Assembly: GCA_023313575.1 (NCBI GenBank)
Contig: JAJTTP010000022.1
Location: 1-64,000, forward strand
Direction: 5' to 3'
DNA length: 64,000 nucleotides
Origin: Eutypella sp. D-1
Lineage: Eukaryota > Ascomycota > Sordariomycetes > Xylariales > Diatrypaceae
Shown here: positions 59,917 to 64,000 of the stretch, one piece after another
Layout of the letters: each line of letters opens with the position of its first letter
Numbering within the stretch: position 1 is the stretch's first letter
The notes under the pieces: generated by a model
The model's database searches: none
What the model saw: only the letters and a program-made list of their open reading frames with translations
Told to the model about the DNA's origin: nothing
Program-made: the position numbers and the translations under genes

Positions 59917-62669
59917 GATTCTGTAATAAGACTATGCTTGTTATTCAGCCGGGTCACTGGCCCCTCCCTCATATGTATGATTCCAATCCGGCGCTTTCAG
60001 GGATGTCTCATCGTGGCCAGATACCGTACGTCAGTCGGGGGCACAGAATCCCACCGCGAGTATGTGCTTAAGGAGGGGGTGGGGGAGATGAAAAATGTTT
60101 TAGACACAGAGAGGCGTCGTGTCTCATCAGTCCTTGCTTGAGAGTTGTACCTTGTGCCCGGGCGATATGTTTGTTTCATTGCCGAAACAAGGTGATCGGG
60201 GCATAGGTAGCTGTTCTGCGGATGGGGTAACCGCAATCACCCATCACGGGCAATCAAGATGGGGAGTTGTGTATGGTAGTAGCAACTGCTGAAGACGATA
60301 CGACTTTTATTGGCTAATAGATCCCCGACTTTCGATATTGGTGGTGATCGCATCTACGATACGACTTGCTTTCTTCTCCCTGCTATACCCCCGGTGATCT
60401 ACTCGGTACAGTATGACGTATCACTATCTCATGCATGCATGATGCTTTGGTCTTTGCATTGTGTAGGTATATGACCACGATCGGCGTACACTTAAGTATA
60501 GTTATGCCAGTCTTCAAGCACTCCAACAGCTTACATGTTTCCGTTACCCTAAAACAACCTCAGGTCTCTGTACCTGTGGTTTAATCTCAGAAGAATGTCC
60601 ATATTTTTTTTTCGGACTTTTACGGAACTCTGTATCTATTGATATATAGCCTATTCCCACCTGGTTGAGAACATTCTTATTTGATTTATCACTAACCCTA
60701 TCGACGTAAAGATCCCGATCACCATTCCGACACCTAAACTAAGGCTAGATTGCTATGATTCCAAGCTTCTTTACCCACATTATGACCCGATTAACAGACC
60801 ATCCTCTTCTATATGAGCCTCACGTAGTACGAGCCCTTCTGTTGCAATTGGAACTCGCAAAAGTAAACCGCACATTGCAGAAATTCTAGACTGGTATACT
60901 CCTGCGGTCCTGATATGAATGTATTGTAAGACATATTGGGCATGCAAACACAGCATGCATACTAGCAACCTTCTCCAACAGTCACAGTAGGCGCGCAGTG
61001 TAGAATTTATTGATCCAGGTCCAGGTATAAAAATAGGACCTCATGAAGAGCTCCGGAAACCTGCTCTTGTTAGTACACCGGCGCTTGGAGCAGTGACCCC
61101 GACCCTTAATAACGAGGACGTCATCATCGTGGTATGAATTTACCGACAATGATATTCTTCTCGGACCCGACGTTCTAGCGAGTGCGTGCTGTAGTGCCTG
61201 TGAACGAAATTGACGCGGAAGGTATATTGAAGTGCAGTCCTCGTTGTGCCTGCGCCCTACAGTAATTCATGTGTTACGGATTGGTCACCCGTATAGATTC
61301 TCCAATATAGTGACCCCTGGTCACTATATAGGGGTCACATATATATATGGCTGTAGTTACTAGTTTGAGCGATCAGTAGAAATAGTGGCCCGTTGATCAC
61401 GTGATTCTCGGATACGCCGGAGCAGGGGAACCGCGATTAGTACGATCGCCCATATTTAATAGGTGGCATTTGCGGTGCCCAATTGGGCACAATCGATCAA
61501 TAGAAGAACAATTCAGTGCTCCCTATATTCTAACAGCTGTAAGCACCAGTATGATTGCCACCATTACAATCATTCACCAATCTTTTAGCCCCGATGGTGC
61601 AACGGTATAGTGCAACCGTAACAAGACACTAGTGGTCAACAAAGGAGCGAATTACTCACAAGCATTACTTCATATTGATGCCATGCATAGAGATGGTGAA
61701 CCGGCCGGAGCTCCTCATCGCACCGCTTATGTCTTACCATATGCAGCCAGTCAGAAGCCTCTGGCGTCCAAAACTAGCCACATAACCCTCTTCCCACCAA
61801 CCACGACCGGTTATCGAATGCTGATGTCTCCGGTCTGAGATGCGCCAGACCTGCTGACCGGTTATCGTCCATTGACGTTCATTGACCGTTAATGGGGCGT
61901 TGTTGCACCGGGGCTGATTGCCATGCGCGGAAGCTCGAATGAGGCTTTGTGTAGCAAATAAGATGGTTGAAACCGGTACCCTATCATCACCTTTCGTGGC
62001 TTGTTGTTTCTAGCTAATTACATAAGTAACTCCTGTCGACGTTGCAGGGTAAGATAATAGCGGCTTGTGCACCGTGACCTGAATTCGACTGTTATGGATG
62101 GCCCATCACGTAATTGGGTAACACGAGAGACGATATCGTTTTGCGAACGGATAACGTGACGAATGAAAAGGCCTGTTACTCAGCCCCCAATAGTTTACAG
62201 GGGTAACCATGACTCGTGGCTGGCATGTCCGGGTAATAGACACTGTTTGTGGCGCCTCTGCTGCGGAACTAATGGGGGGCAACATCCTCTTCCCTTTCCT
62301 TGAAGTCGGCTGGACCGGATACGAAATCCTTGACTTGCAGTCTCGGTAGTTCACACGCCTTGCATATATTACGAGGAACATTCAGCGACCGCTGACCATG
62401 TGCCCGAACGGGCCAATACGAGCGGATCCGGACTCGAGCCTGGCTGGCTGGCTATAGGTCGGAAACCGACATCACATACCTATTGGATTGTTTTCGACGA
62501 TGTGGCTTTGGCACAAAGGAATCTTGTCGATGGCCTTTGTTGGGACGATTCCGTCCAGCCGCTTACCTGCAGGCCGTTGTTATATACGGCTCACGCCGCT
62601 TCTTTTTGTGGTCGCCTTTCATCGTTGGTCAATAGCTATTCAACAGCTAGCTTCTAACGTGCAGGAACA
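59917..62669. other. 2.75-kb spacer between histidine kinase and GMC genes
   Basis: Promoter side of both divergent genes. No gene supported. Contains a cluster of GGTCAC/GTGACC sites with a perfect palindrome (61,283-61,338) and a tRNA-A-box-like string (61,588-61,620) without a B box. Confidence 0.45.
61283..61338. promoter_or_regulatory. GGTCAC/GTGACC site cluster with 10-bp perfect palindrome
   Basis: GGTCAC at 61,283, GTGACC at 61,310, GGTCAC at 61,319 and 61,333. TATAGTGACC-CCT-GGTCACTATA (61,306-61,328) is a perfect 10-bp inverted repeat, and GTGACCCCT can alternatively pair with AGGGGTCAC at 61,330-61,338. Looks like a binding site for a dimeric regulator, or alternative RNA hairpins if transcribed. 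Confidence 0.5.
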
Positions 62670-64000
62670 ATGAAAATTCGAGCTTTCGCCACCATTGCTG
62701 CGCTCTTGGCCAGCGGAGGGGCAATGCCCACCGCAGGCCCCCTCGGCTGCAAAGAGAGCGCCGCCAATTGGATATCGGGGAAGTGGGACGCCGTTGTCGT
62801 CGGGGCGGGCACGGCTGGCATCATCGTGGCGGATAGGTTGAGTGAGGGCGGGAAGAAGACGCTTCTCCTAGAGCTTGGCGGGTCGTCTTACGGTATCACT
62901 GGCGGCACGGAAAGGCCCCACTGGTTGGATGGAACGAACCTCAGCAGAGTCGATGTGCCTGGTTTATGTATTTCTCTACTCGGTCTCAATTCTAATACTC
63001 TAGCGTACTGACATATGAGCGCCAGACAAGAGTATCTTTTCAGGGAGCACCAACTTGACCTGCTCCCAAGATGTCGTGAATGCCTTCCAGGGGTGCACAA
63101 TCGGAGGTACCAGCGCTATCAACGCAGGCTTGTACTTCCAGCCCCCAGCTTCAGACTGGGATAAGTACCATCCGAAGGGATGGCACAGCCCCGACGTGCA
63201 GGGGGCGATCAAGAAGCTGCTTGCTCGGCAGCCCTCTGTGACGCGGTACTCCGAAGACGGCCAGTTCTACTTGCAGTCCGGTTACGAAGCGGCTAAGAAG
63301 TGGATTGTCGACGGTGCCGGGTTTGCCAACATTTCCCTGAATGATGACCCGGATCACAAGGACAAGGTCTTCGGCAGGCCGGCTTACAATTACATCCACG
63401 GCCAGCGCGGTGGCCCTGCCAGGACGTACCTGCAGTCCGCCCTAAAGCGGGGCAACTTCCACCTCGCGACGGGAGCCCGCGTCAGACATATTAACAGGGT
63501 CGGCGCTGGTGCAACCGGGGTGCTCGTCGAGATGAACGGAGCATTGCATAACATCAGCCTCGCGCCCAAGGGCCGGGTGGTTCTCAGCGCGGGTGCATTG
63601 ATGTCCCCACAGCTCCTCATGGTGTCCGGAATAGGCCCTAAAGACGTCCTGAAGAACCTGTCGGCGGCCTCGGTGGGCGTCCACACTTCGCCATCGGAGC
63701 GGATTGTCAACGCTGAAGTCGGCAATGGCCTGTTCGATAATCCGAACACGTTCATCGAACTCTCGGCGCCGGCGATCCGGTCGTACACGCACAACTACAC
63801 GGATCCGGTCCCGGGCGATCGTGATCTCTACCTTGACAAGCGTAGCGGACCGTATACTTTTGCATCGCAGACCGCGGCGTTTTTCGCGTACGTGCCGCAG
63901 TCCGGGGAGCCCGGCAGGACGATTGGCGTCCAGGGAACGGTGGATTCGTCTGGATACGGGGACTGGGCGAGGGATAATCACACCATCACGCTTAATATCT
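62670..64000 (+). CDS. Secreted GMC (AA3-type) FAD oxidoreductase, 5' part, runs off the window
   Basis: Exon 1 62670-62961, intron to 63025, exon 2 from 63026 to the window end (no stop reached). Signal peptide MKIRAFATIAALLASGGA. FAD-binding Rossmann motif DAVVVGAGTAGIIVADRLSE (about 39-58) and LLLELGG; then GCTIGGTSAINAGLYFQP, the GMC signature region; RGGPARTYLQSA; and the second GMC signature ending SAGALMSPQLLMVSGIGP. The pattern is nearest to the flavin domain of cellobiose dehydrogenase-like AA3_1 enzymes, without an N-terminal cytochrome domain. Substrate unknown; glucose/cellobiose or aryl alcohol are alternatives. The catalytic His region lies beyond the window. Confidence 0.88.

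Noticed and set aside
61588..61620. tRNA-like A box (GATGGTGCAACGGTATAG)
   Set aside because: No B box (GGTTCGA..CC), no acceptor stem pairing and no anticodon arm in the next 80 bases.
1..64000. CRISPR arrays, rRNA genes and tRNA genes
   Set aside because: None seen; tandem repeats present are eukaryotic micro- and minisatellites without spacer structure.

Overview
The window comes from a filamentous ascomycete (Pezizomycotina, probably a Sordariomycete; the class is an inference). The evidence is short spliceosomal introns (about 50-170 nt, GT..AG, several with a CTAAC branch site), typical fungal families (Rpn3, TAF12, MYST acetyltransferase, hybrid histidine kinase, DyP peroxidase, GMC oxidoreductase, wax-synthase-like acyltransferase, bZIP-DUF3425 factor), and two large AT-rich blocks that look like repeat-induced point mutation (RIP): CpA/TpG nearly gone, CpG kept, retroelement reading frames riddled with stops.

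Layout. 1-10,930: RIP block made of two nested Ty3/gypsy elements. A minus-strand element (931-7831, with LTRs and a TTATT target duplication) sits inside the reverse transcriptase of a plus-strand element (1-930 and 7837 to about 10,930). 10,930-13,060: unassigned sequence. 13,065-14,933: DyP peroxidase gene with seven exons. 15,430-17,445: F-box protein. 20,577-21,641: acidic low-complexity protein. 25,827-28,145: TAF12, followed by an unusual in-frame open extension. 31,764-33,690: proteasome subunit Rpn3. 34,986-37,936: MYST acetyltransferase with very long low-complexity inserts. The spaces between these housekeeping genes are 1-4 kb and hold microsatellites and no convincing genes.

39,789-53,633 looks like an accessory, metabolite-type locus: a wax-synthase-like membrane acyltransferase, a secreted CrtC/AttH-type lipocalin protein (the fold of many fungal Diels-Alderases), a divergently transcribed HSL-type alpha/beta hydrolase, and a bZIP-DUF3425 regulator. 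The regulator is cut by a complete RIP-mutated Ty1/copia element (46,777-53,067, 202-bp LTRs, perfect AAATC target duplication). The host frame on both sides is intact, so the empty allele can be inferred exactly. No PKS, NRPS or terpene cyclase is visible.

53,634-64,000: a spacer with a striking array of perfect mini-hairpins (53,987-54,068), a GAF-HisKA-HATPase-REC hybrid histidine kinase on the minus strand (55,730-59,916), a 2.7-kb spacer with a cluster of GGTCAC sites and a perfect palindrome, and the 5' part of a secreted GMC oxidoreductase running off the right edge.

Splice sites were read by eye from GT/AG, phase and family conservation, so single-base errors in exon ends are possible. 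No database search was run.
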